DNA of 33,806 bases. Source: Candidatus Gastranaerophilales bacterium. GTDB lineage: Bacteria > Cyanobacteriota > Vampirovibrionia > Gastranaerophilales > JANQFW01. Positions 1 to 7,594 of this stretch are shown piece after piece. Under the pieces are notes generated by a model, which saw only the letters and a list, made by a program, of their open reading frames with translations, searched no databases and was not told the origin of the DNA. The stretch lies in NCBI GenBank assembly GCA_028280605.1, contig JANQLL010000010.1, forward strand, positions 1 to 33,806, written 5' to 3'. Positions within the stretch are counted from its first letter, which is position 1. Every line of letters starts with the position of its first letter. The translations under genes were made by a program, and so were the position numbers.

Positions 1-60
1 ATTGCGAAGCGGGAGCGTTAAAAAGTTAAATGGTCAATTTTACTTTTTATAAGCTCATTC

Positions 61-97
61 AAAAGAGTAATCTGAAATTTAATTGATGAGCAGTATA
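61..97 (+). repeat. Dispersed repeat B, left copy
   Basis: This 37-base stretch, beginning AAAAGAGTAATCTGAAATTT and ending TGATGAGCAGTATA, recurs at 33399-33435 with one mismatch. A looser relative lies at 23237-23265 upstream of cobO. It contains CTGAAA (73-78 region), then about 16 bases, then TATAAT (94-99), so it could be a promoter. However, no plus-strand gene follows this copy before 1234. It may instead be the end of a small mobile or repetitive element. Confidence 0.7.
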
Positions 98-167
98 ATC
101 AGTTAATTATTTCATTTTTTTTATATTTTAACAGGTGGGCATTATTTGACGCTTACATTTAAAACGT

Positions 168-201
168 AAAAAAGCTGCTTTTCATACATATGAAAAGCAG
201 C
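168..201 (-). terminator. Intrinsic terminator for the minus-strand gene at 273-734
   Basis: A perfect 13-bp inverted repeat (174-186 and 189-201, arms GCTGCTTTTCATA and TATGAAAAGCAGC) with a 2-base loop is followed, on the minus strand, by a run of six T (168-173). On the plus strand no T run follows, so it works in the minus direction. It sits 72 bases beyond the stop of the 153-residue minus-strand frame and supports transcription of that region. Confidence 0.85.
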
Positions 202-272
202 CATTAGAAGCTTTGCCCTCTTAGCCTTAAAGGAGCTAAAAATTTTTTATTCAACTGTATGTGATGTAAAAA

Positions 273-734
273 TTAAAGATTATATTGACTGCAATGATTT
301 TTGCTTACAAAAATGTATAAAAAGGCACACTTATCCCATAAGCGAGAAAAGTAGTGTTTTGAAATTAAATTTTGCGTGGCTAGCGCATCCTTTAATCTCT
401 TGACATATAATGAATTTACGCTTTTTAAAACTTGATTTGTCATGTTGTTATTAGATTTTATTCTGTTTGATACAGAATTTTTGTTTTCATTAATATAGTT
501 TGGGACTGCCAAGGTGTTGGCAGTGCTATTATTTTTATTTTTTAATATTTTATTATTTATAAATTCTTTAAAATTATATATTATAAAAGAAAAATAATTT
601 TTAACACATGCCAAACCTGAAAAAGAAGGCTTTTTCTTTCCCTCAATATTATGTTGCGCGATAATCGGACATAGAAATACTATCATATTCCACAACATAA
701 ATATTACAGTTTTAACGTAGTGTGTTAATCTCAT
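273..734 (-). CDS. Hypothetical protein with possible signal peptide
   Basis: A 153-residue frame that I do not recognise. The N-terminus has positive residues followed by a hydrophobic stretch (about residues 8-25, ending CPIIAQ) that could be a signal peptide or a membrane anchor. The middle (about 55-105) is rich in Asn, Lys and Ser. The ATG at 734 has a short AGGG just upstream, and TATAAT-like sequence lies on the minus strand near 775-780. A clear minus-strand terminator lies downstream at 168-201. The biased composition in such an AT-rich genome means it could be a chance frame; the terminator and ribosome binding site are the main support. Confidence 0.4.
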   Translation of the reverse strand: MRLTHYVKTVIFMLWNMIVFLCPIIAQHNIEGKKKPSFSGLACVKNYFSFIIYNFKEFINNKILKNKNNSTANTLAVPNYINENKNSVSNRIKSNNNMTNQVLKSVNSLYVKRLKDALATQNLISKHYFSRLWDKCAFLYIFVSKNHCSQYNL

Positions 735-879
735 TTTCCCTGTACGTCTTCCGATATTTATATACTTATTATATATTATAGCATTTTTCTTAAAATTACG
801 CAGGCTTAAATATTATCTTTGTAATATTTCGTAATAAAAAATTACCTTTGAACCTTTTCTTTTTTTATGTTTCCATATC

Positions 880-1098
880 TTAGTATAAGACATTTTTTAA
901 AATTAAAATCTGCACCGGACCATTAGTTTCATAACTCAGCTTGGATTCACCATTGCATCCTGAAGCTATAACAAAGTCACTATAGGCATAAACGAGTTCT
1001 TTGACTTTATCTCTGGTTATTAACTCTTGTACTGGTGCATCGGTGCTGATTTTAGATAAACAGTCGGAAATGGCTTTATTATTACAAAAATTTTTCAT
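880..1098 (-). CDS. Small protein divergent from the S24 repressor
   Basis: A 72-residue frame of unrecognised family with a balanced composition (for example the stretch SDFVIASGCNGES) that looks like a folded protein. It starts with ATG at 1098. A well-formed promoter (TTGACA, 17 bases, TTAAAT on the minus strand, 1156-1184) reads toward it, and an operator-like palindrome (1120-1134) lies between promoter and start. Divergence from a CI/LexA-like repressor suggests that the repressor controls it, as in phage immunity or stress modules. Its function is unknown. Confidence 0.55.
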   Translation of the reverse strand: MKNFCNNKAISDCLSKISTDAPVQELITRDKVKELVYAYSDFVIASGCNGESKLSYETNGPVQILILKNVLY

Positions 1099-1119
1099 TC
1101 TTTTTCATTCTTTAATTAA

Positions 1120-1134
1120 TAGTATTTGTTACTA
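1120..1134. promoter_or_regulatory. Operator-like palindrome TAGTA-N5-TACTA
   Basis: A perfect 5+5 bp dyad with 5-base spacing lies in the divergent region between the small gene at 880-1098 and the S24 repressor at 1234. It falls just downstream of the predicted minus-strand promoter, a suitable position for repression. Binding by the neighbouring repressor is inferred from position only; no second copy was found in the intergenic region. Confidence 0.45.
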
Positions 1135-1155
1135 AAACAATTTTCACTTAATTAT

Positions 1156-1184
1156 ATTTAACCACATTTATGTAATTATGTCAA
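1156..1184 (-). promoter_or_regulatory. Promoter of the 880-1098 gene
   Basis: On the minus strand a consensus -35 box TTGACA (1179-1184) is followed by 17 bases and TTAAAT (1156-1161). Transcription would begin near 1149 and run into the gene starting at 1098, across the palindrome at 1120-1134. Confidence 0.6.
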
Positions 1185-1233
1185 GTATAAAAACTCGCTT
1201 TGCGTAATTAAGCTTAAAGGATAAACTACAATC

Positions 1234-1875
1234 GTGTTTTCTGGTAAAAGATTAAAAGAAATAAGATTAAATAAAAGTCTTACATTGCTCGAATTTTCAA
1301 AAATTCTTAATATACCTGATAGAACATTAGGAAGCTATGAGCGTGAAGAAAGAAAAGTTTCAGCCGAATTACTAGAAGTGCTAATTACACAATTGAAGTT
1401 AAGCCCAGATTGGCTATTTACCGGTGAAGGAGAAATGTATAGTAGCAAGACAGGAGATGACTTCATAAAAATCCCCATATTGGGTGAAGTTGAATGCACT
1501 ATAAGCCCAAATTGTTATCTTGACAATAAAAAACCTGAAAGCCACATAAGCATACCTGAAGCACTGCTTAATCAAACTAACGCTAATATAAAAACAAGCC
1601 ATATTCTTAAGGTAAAGGGTGATTCAATGGAACCCAACATACTGGATGGGGATAAAGTTTTGGCAGACAGCTCTAAAAAGCAGATATTAAATAATAAAAT
1701 ATATATTATAAGAATAGAAGATATTTTGACAATTAAACGCTTGCAAAAACTGCCTAAAGGGGTTATTAAAGTTACAAGCGATAACAAAGAATATGATTCA
1801 TATACCCTAAAGCCTGATGAAGATAACTATGAAGTCTACGCTCAGGTACTCTGGTTAAGCAGATATGTATATTAA
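1234..1875 (+). CDS. LexA/CI-like transcriptional repressor, HTH plus S24 peptidase fold
   Basis: 213 residues. Residues about 5-60 form a Cro/CI-type helix-turn-helix (ILNIPDRTLGSYEREER). Residues about 80-213 are a LexA-like S24 domain. The catalytic Ser is in GDSMEP (S131) and the Lys is in LTIKRL (K168). Family members usually self-cleave at an Ala-Gly bond just after the GxV motif. Here that stretch reads ILGEVECT (about 82-89), with no Ala-Gly, so cleavage may be lost or occur at another bond. The start is GTG, with AAAGGA 12 bases upstream; no ATG is available nearby. It is divergent from the small gene at 880-1098, which it probably regulates. Confidence 0.88.
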   Translation: MFSGKRLKEIRLNKSLTLLEFSKILNIPDRTLGSYEREERKVSAELLEVLITQLKLSPDWLFTGEGEMYSSKTGDDFIKIPILGEVECTISPNCYLDNKKPESHISIPEALLNQTNANIKTSHILKVKGDSMEPNILDGDKVLADSSKKQILNNKIYIIRIEDILTIKRLQKLPKGVIKVTSDNKEYDSYTLKPDEDNYEVYAQVLWLSRYVY

Positions 1876-1984
1876 ATGAATTAAAAAATTATTTAAATTT
1901 ATTACAAATCATCTAATTAATGTTAATATATTTTTTCTTTAGTTTTAATATATATAATAATGGATGATCTATGGAGATTGAAAA

Positions 1985-2156
1985 ATGCTAAAAAATCTTT
2001 TTAATAAAAAAAAATAACAGAATAGAAAAATGTTTTTATTGTGGAAGCGCCTCAAATCTTACTATTATAAAAACTAATAACCTTTGTATTTGCAAAAATT
2101 GCTCAATTAATATTGAAAAAACTAAAGAAAAAATACTTTATTGCCAATCAGTATAA
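1985..2156 (+). pseudogene. Small zinc-ribbon protein split by a frameshift in an A9 run
   Basis: A good ribosome binding site (GGAG, 1973-1976, 8 bases before ATG 1985) opens MLKNLFNKKK and hits TAA at 2015 straight after nine A residues (2006-2014). If one A is skipped, the frame continues from 2016 to the stop at 2154-2156. It then encodes NRIEKCFYCG, a spacer and LCICKNC, two CxxC pairs typical of a zinc ribbon, about 56 residues in total. The downstream frame has no start codon of its own. This could be a real mutation, an assembly error in the homopolymer, or transcriptional slippage or frameshifting that restores the frame. The family is not recognised. Confidence 0.6.
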
Positions 2157-2228
2157 TCCCTTTTTCAATTTAATTGAAGTAAAGTTCAGCTATCCAGTTG
2201 AGAGATTTAGTGGGGTATATATTAAAAA

Positions 2229-3104
2229 GTGCGTAATAATTTTTCAGAGTATCTGGCTGAGTATATAGACTATTTGTTTATAGAAAGAGGATTATCTCAA
2301 AATACTGAACAGGCTTATCGAAGAGACTTAGTTCTTTTTATCGACTTTGTTGAAAGTTTATCCATTAATGATTTTGACAATATAACAAGGTCTATAATAA
2401 ATCAATTTATTCGAGATATTAGACAAAAAGGCTACGCTCCAACTAGTGTAACCAGAAAAATAGCTTCTTTAAGAGGCTGGTTTAAGTGGATGGTCTCAAA
2501 TGAGCTCATAAATCATGATCCAACTGTTAGTTTAGAGCAACCTAAAATAAGCAAGCATTTACCAAAAGTATTAAGCATAAATGAAATTAATACAATTTTG
2601 TCTAAAAACCTTTCTGGTATTGAAAAAGCTATCTTTGAGCTTTTATACGCCTCAGGCTTAAGGGTGTCTGAGCTGGTTAATTTAAATTTAACAAACATTA
2701 ATTTTGTTCAAGGTTATCTAAAGTGTATGGGAAAAGGCTCAAAGGAAAGGTTGGTTCCTTTAGGAGATGAGGCTAAAAAAGCAATTAATGATTATTTAAA
2801 AGAAAAAGATATAGCTATAAATAAGTCTACTTCTAAAAACATACCATTATTTACTGATAAGCTAAATAACAGAATTAGCAGGCAAGAAATCTATAAAATA
2901 GTAAAAGGTTTAGGTGATCATATAGGAAAACATATCACACCGCATACTTTAAGACATAGTTTTGCAACTCATATGCTGGAGAATGGCGCTGATTTAAGAG
3001 TAGTTCAAGAGCTATTAGGCCATAGTGATGTTTCGACGACTCAACTTTATACACATATTAGCAAAAAAAGATTAAAAGAGGTTTACTTTAGCATAAATGA
3101 TTAA
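2229..3104 (+). CDS. xerD: Site-specific tyrosine recombinase XerD
   Basis: 291 residues, the usual XerC/XerD length. The N-terminal SAM-like core-binding domain spans about 5-90 and the catalytic domain about 110-285. All catalytic residues are visible: R145 (SGLRVSEL), K169 (GKGSKERLVPL), H239 and R242 (HTLRHSFATH), H265 (LGHSDVSTT) and the nucleophile Y274 (QLYTHI). The LGHSDVSTTQLYTH end is closer to XerD than to XerC. These enzymes resolve chromosome dimers at dif sites during division. The start is GTG 2229, the first start after an in-frame stop at 2223, with only a distant GGGG (2212-2215) as ribosome binding site. An integrase role is less likely given the standard length and motifs. 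Confidence 0.9.
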   Translation: MRNNFSEYLAEYIDYLFIERGLSQNTEQAYRRDLVLFIDFVESLSINDFDNITRSIINQFIRDIRQKGYAPTSVTRKIASLRGWFKWMVSNELINHDPTVSLEQPKISKHLPKVLSINEINTILSKNLSGIEKAIFELLYASGLRVSELVNLNLTNINFVQGYLKCMGKGSKERLVPLGDEAKKAINDYLKEKDIAINKSTSKNIPLFTDKLNNRISRQEIYKIVKGLGDHIGKHITPHTLRHSFATHMLENGADLRVVQELLGHSDVSTTQLYTHISKKRLKEVYFSIND

Positions 3105-3216
3105 TTATATTAGTTAGATTATTGCTATGCACAACAAATTGTATTATATTTTTAATTGGACTGGTTTGTTTAATAATAAAAATATACCAAACCGAAAATA
3201 TTCAGGAGAAAATTAA

Positions 3217-3468
3217 ATGGATCAAATAGCACGTATAGCAGCAGACTTAAATGAAAGAACAGATAACAGATATCAGCTAGTTTATGAAATAGCTGAATTA
3301 GCAAAAAAATTAGTAGATGAAAGTAATCAAAGAAAACAACAAGAAGAATACGGTTATGATTTAGATCCTGCATTTACCGGCTCTTCATCTATTAAAACTG
3401 AAAAACCTGTGCAACATGCCATTATGGTAAAAGCAAGTGAAACAGATGAAGGTGGTCTTGTAGGTTAA
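3217..3468 (+). CDS. rpoZ: Probable RNA polymerase omega subunit
   Basis: 83 residues. The segment DNRYQLVYEIAELAKKLVDE (about 16-35) matches the omega pattern in which an NRxxLV helix is followed by a helix rich in Ala and Lys. KPVQHAIMVKASE (about 62-74) matches the second conserved element. Omega helps fold and assemble the beta-prime subunit. AGGAG lies 8 bases before the ATG. It is followed by a strong terminator. The identification rests on a short domain, so another small protein is possible. Confidence 0.65.
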   Translation: MDQIARIAADLNERTDNRYQLVYEIAELAKKLVDESNQRKQQEEYGYDLDPAFTGSSSIKTEKPVQHAIMVKASETDEGGLVG

Positions 3469-3489
3469 TAAATCTATTAAAAAACTTTT

Positions 3490-3521
3490 AAGCAGCGCTT
3501 TTTATGTCGCTGCTTGTTTTT
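3490..3521. terminator. Bidirectional intrinsic terminator between rpoZ and rmlC
   Basis: The arms AAGCAGCG (3490-3497) and CGCTGCTT (3508-3515) form a perfect 8-bp stem with a 10-base loop. On the plus strand the stem is followed by GTTTTT. On the minus strand it is followed by AAAAGTTTTTT. It therefore ends both the rpoZ transcript and the converging galE-kdsA-rmlC transcript. Confidence 0.88.
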
Positions 3522-3546
3522 ATACAAAACTTTTAAAATAAGTCTA

Positions 3547-4095
3547 TTAAAAGTTAATATCTATATCTTTTAAAAATGGTAAATTTTTGTCTTTTTCTGA
3601 AACCAACGGATCTTTTATCTGCCAATTGACATTAATTTCCGGGTCATCCCATCTAATTCCGGCATCATGTTGAGGAGAATATTCATCTGATGCCTTGTAC
3701 GCAACCTCAGCCTCCTCACTTAAAACTAAAAAGCCATGAGCAAATCCTTCTGGAATATAAAGTTGATATTTATTTTCTTCTGATAAAATAACCCCCACCC
3801 ACTTTTTATAAGTTGGAGAGTTTTTTCTTAAATCTACCGCAACATCATAAATTTCACCGCTTAAACATCTTAAAATTTTTGCTTGAGCCTTAGGATCAGT
3901 TTGAAAATGTAAGCCTCTTAAGATATTTTTGTCAGACTTGGAATGATTATCCTGAGTAAAATGCTGTTTTATCCCGTTAGCATCAAAATTAGAATATTTA
4001 TAGGTTTCCATAAAGAAACCTCTTTCATCATTAAAAACTTTGGGTTTTATTAAAATTACATCAGATATTTCTTGTTTTTCAAACTCAAAAGGCAT
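3547..4095 (-). CDS. rfbC: dTDP-4-dehydrorhamnose 3,5-epimerase
   Basis: 182 residues, the usual length for this cupin family (RmlC/RfbC). It converts dTDP-4-dehydro-6-deoxy-glucose to dTDP-4-dehydro-rhamnose on the way to dTDP-L-rhamnose in the cytoplasm. The catalytic base is in ILRGLHFQ (H63), the conserved Lys is in QAKILRCLSG (K73) and the catalytic Tyr is in SDEYSPQHD (Y139). GIRWDDPEI is the family signature near the end. It is the last gene of a galE-kdsA-rfbC operon, 26 bases after kdsA. The other rhamnose genes (rfbA, B, D) are not in the window, so they must lie elsewhere, or the product serves another 6-deoxy sugar. Confidence 0.93.
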   Translation of the reverse strand: MPFEFEKQEISDVILIKPKVFNDERGFFMETYKYSNFDANGIKQHFTQDNHSKSDKNILRGLHFQTDPKAQAKILRCLSGEIYDVAVDLRKNSPTYKKWVGVILSEENKYQLYIPEGFAHGFLVLSEEAEVAYKASDEYSPQHDAGIRWDDPEINVNWQIKDPLVSEKDKNLPFLKDIDINF

Positions 4096-4121
4096 TACTC
4101 AAACTCCATAATTATAACTAT

Positions 4122-4919
4122 TTAAACATCTGCAATCTTTTTTATCTTTTTTAATATATTCTCAAGTTCCTCCGGTGTTATCATATTAGGTCCATCAGAA
4201 AGCGCAAGATCCGGTGTTTGATGAGTTTCAAAAAAGAAACCACGCACTCCAACTGCTGCTGCTGCTACAGCCAAATACTCTGCATACTCTCTATTTCCAC
4301 CACTTTTTCCTCCTAACCCTCCGGGTTTTTGTGTGGAATGAGTAACATCCATTATTACAGGATAATCAAATTTTTTCATCTCAATTATGTTTCTAAAATC
4401 AACAACCAGATCACCGTACCCGAAGAGACTTCCTCTCTCGGTTAGCATTATTTTTTTATTACCCGTTGATTCAACTTTTTTAACAGGATGAATCATATCA
4501 CTGCCAAGTAAAAATTGTGCTTTTTTTACATTTATTATTTTATTTGTTTTTCCTGATTCTACTAACAAATCTGTCTGTCTGCATAAAAAAGCAGGTATTT
4601 GAATAATATCGCAAACGTCTGCCACTGGTTTTATTTGTTCACATTCATGAATGTCCGTTAAAATAGGCAAATCAAAATCTTTTTTAACTTTTTCAAGAAT
4701 AGTTAATCCCTCTTCGAGTCCCGGACCTCGATAAGAACTTATAGAAGTTCTGTTAGCTTTATCAAAAGAAGCTTTAAAAACATATGTTATATTTAATGAC
4801 TGGCATATATTATTGATTTTATCTGCCAAATTCATTATCATATCACTATTTTCAATAACACAAGGCCCAGCTATTAAAAATAAATCTGTTTTCAGCTTAT
4901 TAAATAAGTCTTCAGCCAT
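4122..4919 (-). CDS. kdsA: 3-deoxy-8-phosphooctulonate (KDO-8-P) synthase
   Basis: 265 residues. It condenses phosphoenolpyruvate with arabinose 5-phosphate to KDO 8-phosphate, the first committed step to the KDO of lipopolysaccharide. Motifs include IAGPCVIE (C20), FKASFDKANRTS, TDIHE, IPAFLCRQT, ERGSLFGYGDLVVDFR, DVTHSTQKPGG (H194), FFFETHQTPD (E231) and SDGPN (D242). Having Cys rather than Asn at position 20, together with His, Glu and Asp, marks the metal-dependent class. Its ATG shares one base with the galE stop (TAATG at 4917-4921), so translation is probably coupled. It implies an LPS-bearing outer membrane. Confidence 0.95.
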   Translation of the reverse strand: MAEDLFNKLKTDLFLIAGPCVIENSDMIMNLADKINNICQSLNITYVFKASFDKANRTSISSYRGPGLEEGLTILEKVKKDFDLPILTDIHECEQIKPVADVCDIIQIPAFLCRQTDLLVESGKTNKIINVKKAQFLLGSDMIHPVKKVESTGNKKIMLTERGSLFGYGDLVVDFRNIIEMKKFDYPVIMDVTHSTQKPGGLGGKSGGNREYAEYLAVAAAAVGVRGFFFETHQTPDLALSDGPNMITPEELENILKKIKKIADV

Positions 4920-5923
4920 TAAACAAGTTCCTTATTTTTTTTAATGACCAGCTTTTTTTCCCAGTCCAAAGCTGTCTTGCAAATTAATTCTAAATCATCA
5001 TGTTGAGGTGCCCAGTTCATTTTATTTAATATTTTTTGGTTATTAGAAATTAATGTTGCAGAGTCCCCAGCTCTTCTCGGAGCTTTTACAACTTTAAAAT
5101 CCTCACCGCTAACTTTTTTCATTATATCTATGACTTCTTTTACACTAAAACCGTGTCCGTATCCACAATTAAAAATATCACTATCATTATTTTCAAGATA
5201 ATCTAAAGCACTTAAGTGTGCACTTGCCAAGTCATCAACATGGATATAGTCTCTAATACCTGTACCATCTGGAGTATCAAAATCTTCACCAAAAATATTC
5301 AAATGATCCCTTTGACCTAACACAGTTTGAGCCGCAACTTTTATTAAGTGTGTAGCATTGGGAAAAGATTGCCCGATTCTTCCTTTTATATCAGCACCTG
5401 CAACATTAAAATATCTTAAAATTACATATTTAAAATATTCATGAGCAATTGCTGCATCTTTTAACACCTGTTCGCTCATTAACTTACTCATTCCGTAAGG
5501 ATTGATAGGATTTGTTTCTGTAGTTTCTTTTACAGGTATTTCTTTAGCATCACCATAAACAGCCGCAGTCGAAGAAAAAATAAATTTATTAACATTATAT
5601 TTTATACACAAATTTATTACATTAGTGGTATTGACTGTATTATTTAAGTAATATTTAAGGGGATTTTCAACAGATTCTGGCACTACAATAGATGCCGCAA
5701 AGTGTATTACAGCATCAAATTTATTATTTTTAAAAATTTTTTCAACTTTATCAAAGTTTGATAAGTCTTCTTGTATTAAATTGCCATATAAAATAACATC
5801 ATTATTACCTGTAGAAAGATTATCAATTACTGTAATATTATAATTATTTTTAGCCTCACCTAATTGTTTTACCACATGGCTTCCTATATAACCGGCCCCA
5901 CCTGTAACAAGTATATTTTTCAT
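4919..5923 (-). CDS. galE: UDP-glucose 4-epimerase
   Basis: 334 residues from the ATG at 5923. An upstream in-frame ATG at 5956 adds 11 residues but lacks a ribosome binding site, whereas AAGGGG (5934-5939) precedes 5923. This extended short-chain dehydrogenase interconverts UDP-glucose and UDP-galactose. The NAD-binding motif is GGAGYIGSH (about 8-16), the Ser is in FSSTAAVYG (about 116-124) and the catalytic pair YxxxK is in YGMSKL (Y143, K147). It is the first gene of galE-kdsA-rfbC, so it probably feeds envelope polysaccharide synthesis. The exact sugar substrate (Glc or GlcNAc form) cannot be read from the sequence. Confidence 0.92.
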   Translation of the reverse strand: MKNILVTGGAGYIGSHVVKQLGEAKNNYNITVIDNLSTGNNDVILYGNLIQEDLSNFDKVEKIFKNNKFDAVIHFAASIVVPESVENPLKYYLNNTVNTTNVINLCIKYNVNKFIFSSTAAVYGDAKEIPVKETTETNPINPYGMSKLMSEQVLKDAAIAHEYFKYVILRYFNVAGADIKGRIGQSFPNATHLIKVAAQTVLGQRDHLNIFGEDFDTPDGTGIRDYIHVDDLASAHLSALDYLENNDSDIFNCGYGHGFSVKEVIDIMKKVSGEDFKVVKAPRRAGDSATLISNNQKILNKMNWAPQHDDLELICKTALDWEKKLVIKKNKELV

Positions 5924-6108
5924 AAAATAAAATCCCCTTTTTAAATTATTTTTCATTTACTATATTGAACTTAAAATTGTATTAGATTTGTTTATCCTAT
6001 AATAATGGTATAGAATAAATTTGCCTACAACCAAAGAAATCTTACCAGTATAAAAGAATTATACTGCAAAAATTTTTTATTTTTAATGAAGTATATGTTA
6101 TTAAATAT

Positions 6109-6137
6109 TTGTGATTTTTAATAAACTTTTTTATAAT
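6109..6137 (+). promoter_or_regulatory. Promoter of the SLH-domain gene
   Basis: TTGTGA (6109-6114), 17 bases, TATAAT (6132-6137). Transcription would start near 6144, which excludes an earlier in-frame GTG at 6111 and supports translation from ATG 6171. Confidence 0.65.
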
Positions 6138-6170
6138 CAATCTAGTAACGTAAAAAAAAGAGAGGAATTT

Positions 6171-6917
6171 ATGAACAAATTTAAAAATTTACTCATTGCT
6201 ATATTATCAGCAGGTTTACTCGTCACTCCTTGTTATGCAAAAAATTGCTCTACACCTAAACAAGCAGTACATAATTGTTCTGCACCAAAATGTGCGGTTC
6301 AAAAATATTCTGCAGCAACCTATTCTACTCAAGAAAACTATTCTCAAGTTTACACTGATATTGATAAAAAATATTGGGCATCTAATGCAATTATGTTTTT
6401 AACAAAAAAGGGTATAATAAAAGGGTATCCTGACAACACATTCAGACCTGATGAAACTGTTACACGTGCAGAATTTGTTACAATGCTAGTCAAACTACTA
6501 AATATGGATTCAGCCACAGATGCAGCATTACCATATTCTGATATGAAAAATAATCATTGGGCTTATAAAAATATTAAAATTTCCAATGATGCAGGATTAA
6601 TTAAAGGGTATCCGGATGGTACATTTAAACCGGAAAATACTGTTAAAAAAGCTGAAGTAATGAGTATAGCAAGTAAAATCTCTAATATTAACTATGATTT
6701 ATCTGACAAAGAAGTAAATGCTGTTTTAGATCCTTATTTTGACAAAGATTATGTGCCTAAATGGGCTGTTTTAAGCACAGCAAAAGCTATAAAAGAAAAA
6801 TTAGTAACTAATCATGCATTTTCTGAGTTTGTTTTAGCAAACAAAAATTCAACAAGAAGTGAAGTGGCTTCTATGCTTTACAAAGTTTACAAAAGATACC
6901 AACAAGAAAAGCTATAA
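6171..6917 (+). CDS. Secreted S-layer-homology (SLH) domain protein
   Basis: 248 residues from ATG 6171, preceded by AGAGGA (6161-6166). A signal peptide covers about 1-23 (hydrophobic ILSAGLLVTP, ending CYA). A Cys-rich linker follows, with repeated NCS(T/A)PK units (about 25-45). Then come two clear SLH repeats: YTDIDKKYW to FRPDETVTRAEF (about 62-110) and YSDMKNNHW to FKPENTVKKAE (about 122-170). A third, degenerate repeat starts near DPYFDKDYVPKWA and ends NSTRSEVASMLYK. SLH domains tether proteins to peptidoglycan-linked polymers. Cyanobacterial outer-membrane proteins combine SLH with a porin barrel, but no barrel is present here. It is monocistronic, with its own promoter and terminator. 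Confidence 0.88.
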   Translation: MNKFKNLLIAILSAGLLVTPCYAKNCSTPKQAVHNCSAPKCAVQKYSAATYSTQENYSQVYTDIDKKYWASNAIMFLTKKGIIKGYPDNTFRPDETVTRAEFVTMLVKLLNMDSATDAALPYSDMKNNHWAYKNIKISNDAGLIKGYPDGTFKPENTVKKAEVMSIASKISNINYDLSDKEVNAVLDPYFDKDYVPKWAVLSTAKAIKEKLVTNHAFSEFVLANKNSTRSEVASMLYKVYKRYQQEKL

Positions 6918-6941
6918 TAAAAAATTTTTTAAATATTTTAC

Positions 6942-6980
6942 AAAAAAGTCTGTGCTTATTTTTTTTAACACAGGCTTTTT
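6942..6980 (+). terminator. Intrinsic terminator after the SLH gene
   Basis: AAAAAAGTCTGTG (6942-6954) pairs with CACAGGCTTTTT (6969-6980), with one G-T pair, and ends in a T run. It lies 25 bases beyond the stop at 6917. Confidence 0.85.
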
Positions 6981-7089
6981 AAATTATTATCAAGGTTTTC
7001 AGAAATGTTAAAAAATATTAAAGTTTTATCTGTTTATACCGATATTATTCATGTACACAGGATGTAACTTAAGTTAAGTAAGGAAGCTT

Positions 7090-7431
7090 ATGCTTTTAAA
7101 AAAGGTAACTATTGAAAAAAATAGCGTTCTGTTAAAACCCCTGATTACAAACTCGGACCAATGTGATGAGTTAGCAATAGAGATCCGGTCATTTATTCTA
7201 AAAGAAGACTATAACAAAATTGTGTTAGACTTAACAGAACAAGATTTCTTTAATGGAATTAAAATTAGCGTACTTATTGCAACTTACCACTTTATTGAAT
7301 TTTTAAACAAAAAAATTCATATTTTAGTTAACAATAAAGAAATCAAAAAACATATCGAAAATTTAGAAATAAGCAATATTAACGTTATCTATAAACAAGA
7401 AAAAGAATCAGCTTTATATAATATTGCTTGA
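7090..7431 (+). CDS. Small protein, possibly STAS-like
   Basis: 113 residues with AGGA 5 bases before ATG. The order of a beta strand (KIVLDLTEQ, about 43-51), a loop, a helix (VLIATYHFIEFLNKK) and a strand (IHILVNN) resembles the STAS fold of anti-anti-sigma factors. The segment DFFNGIKI replaces the usual D-S/T-S/G loop, so the phosphorylatable Ser is missing. If it is a STAS protein, it would act by binding and not through the usual phosphoswitch. This is a weak fold-level guess; otherwise it is a hypothetical protein. It is followed by prepilin-like genes but separated from them by a hairpin. Confidence 0.6.
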   Translation: MLLKKVTIEKNSVLLKPLITNSDQCDELAIEIRSFILKEDYNKIVLDLTEQDFFNGIKISVLIATYHFIEFLNKKIHILVNNKEIKKHIENLEISNINVIYKQEKESALYNIA

Positions 7432-7550
7432 TGTAAACAAATAATAAGGTCGCTTTTTTGTTTATTTATAAAAACTTAAGGTGTTTTACATAATTTTTAA
7501 TAAACTTTAAGTATTGCAAGTTTTTGTATATAAATTAAAATAATAAGTAT

Positions 7551-7579
7551 ATAACAGTATTAAACCTTAATACTGTTAT
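7551..7579. terminator. 13-bp perfect hairpin, possible terminator
   Basis: ATAACAGTATTAA (7551-7563) and TTAATACTGTTAT (7567-7579) are perfect complements around a 3-base loop. A T-rich but broken stretch (TTATTTG) follows. It could end the 7090-7431 transcript, though it lies 120 bases past the stop. It stands just before the repeat at 7595. A weaker AT-only inverted repeat (7434-7441 with 7457-7464) sits right after the stop. The rest of the 214-base gap shows nothing else. Confidence 0.5.
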
Positions 7580-7594
7580 TTATTTGTATAGCCA

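Noticed and set aside
1..21. Tail of an upstream plus-strand gene (reads IAKRER then stop)
   Set aside because: The GC-rich first bases suggest coding sequence, but 21 bases cannot fix the frame or the product.
2229..3104. Phage or transposon integrase
   Set aside because: Length and motifs match the housekeeping XerD, with no phage genes or att-like repeats beside it.
5924..5956. Longer galE start at 5956
   Set aside because: No ribosome binding site there, and the family N-terminus (MKNILVTGG) begins at 5923 behind AAGGGG.
6111..6170. Longer start for the SLH gene at 6111
   Set aside because: It lies within the TTGTGA-N17-TATAAT promoter, upstream of the expected transcript start.
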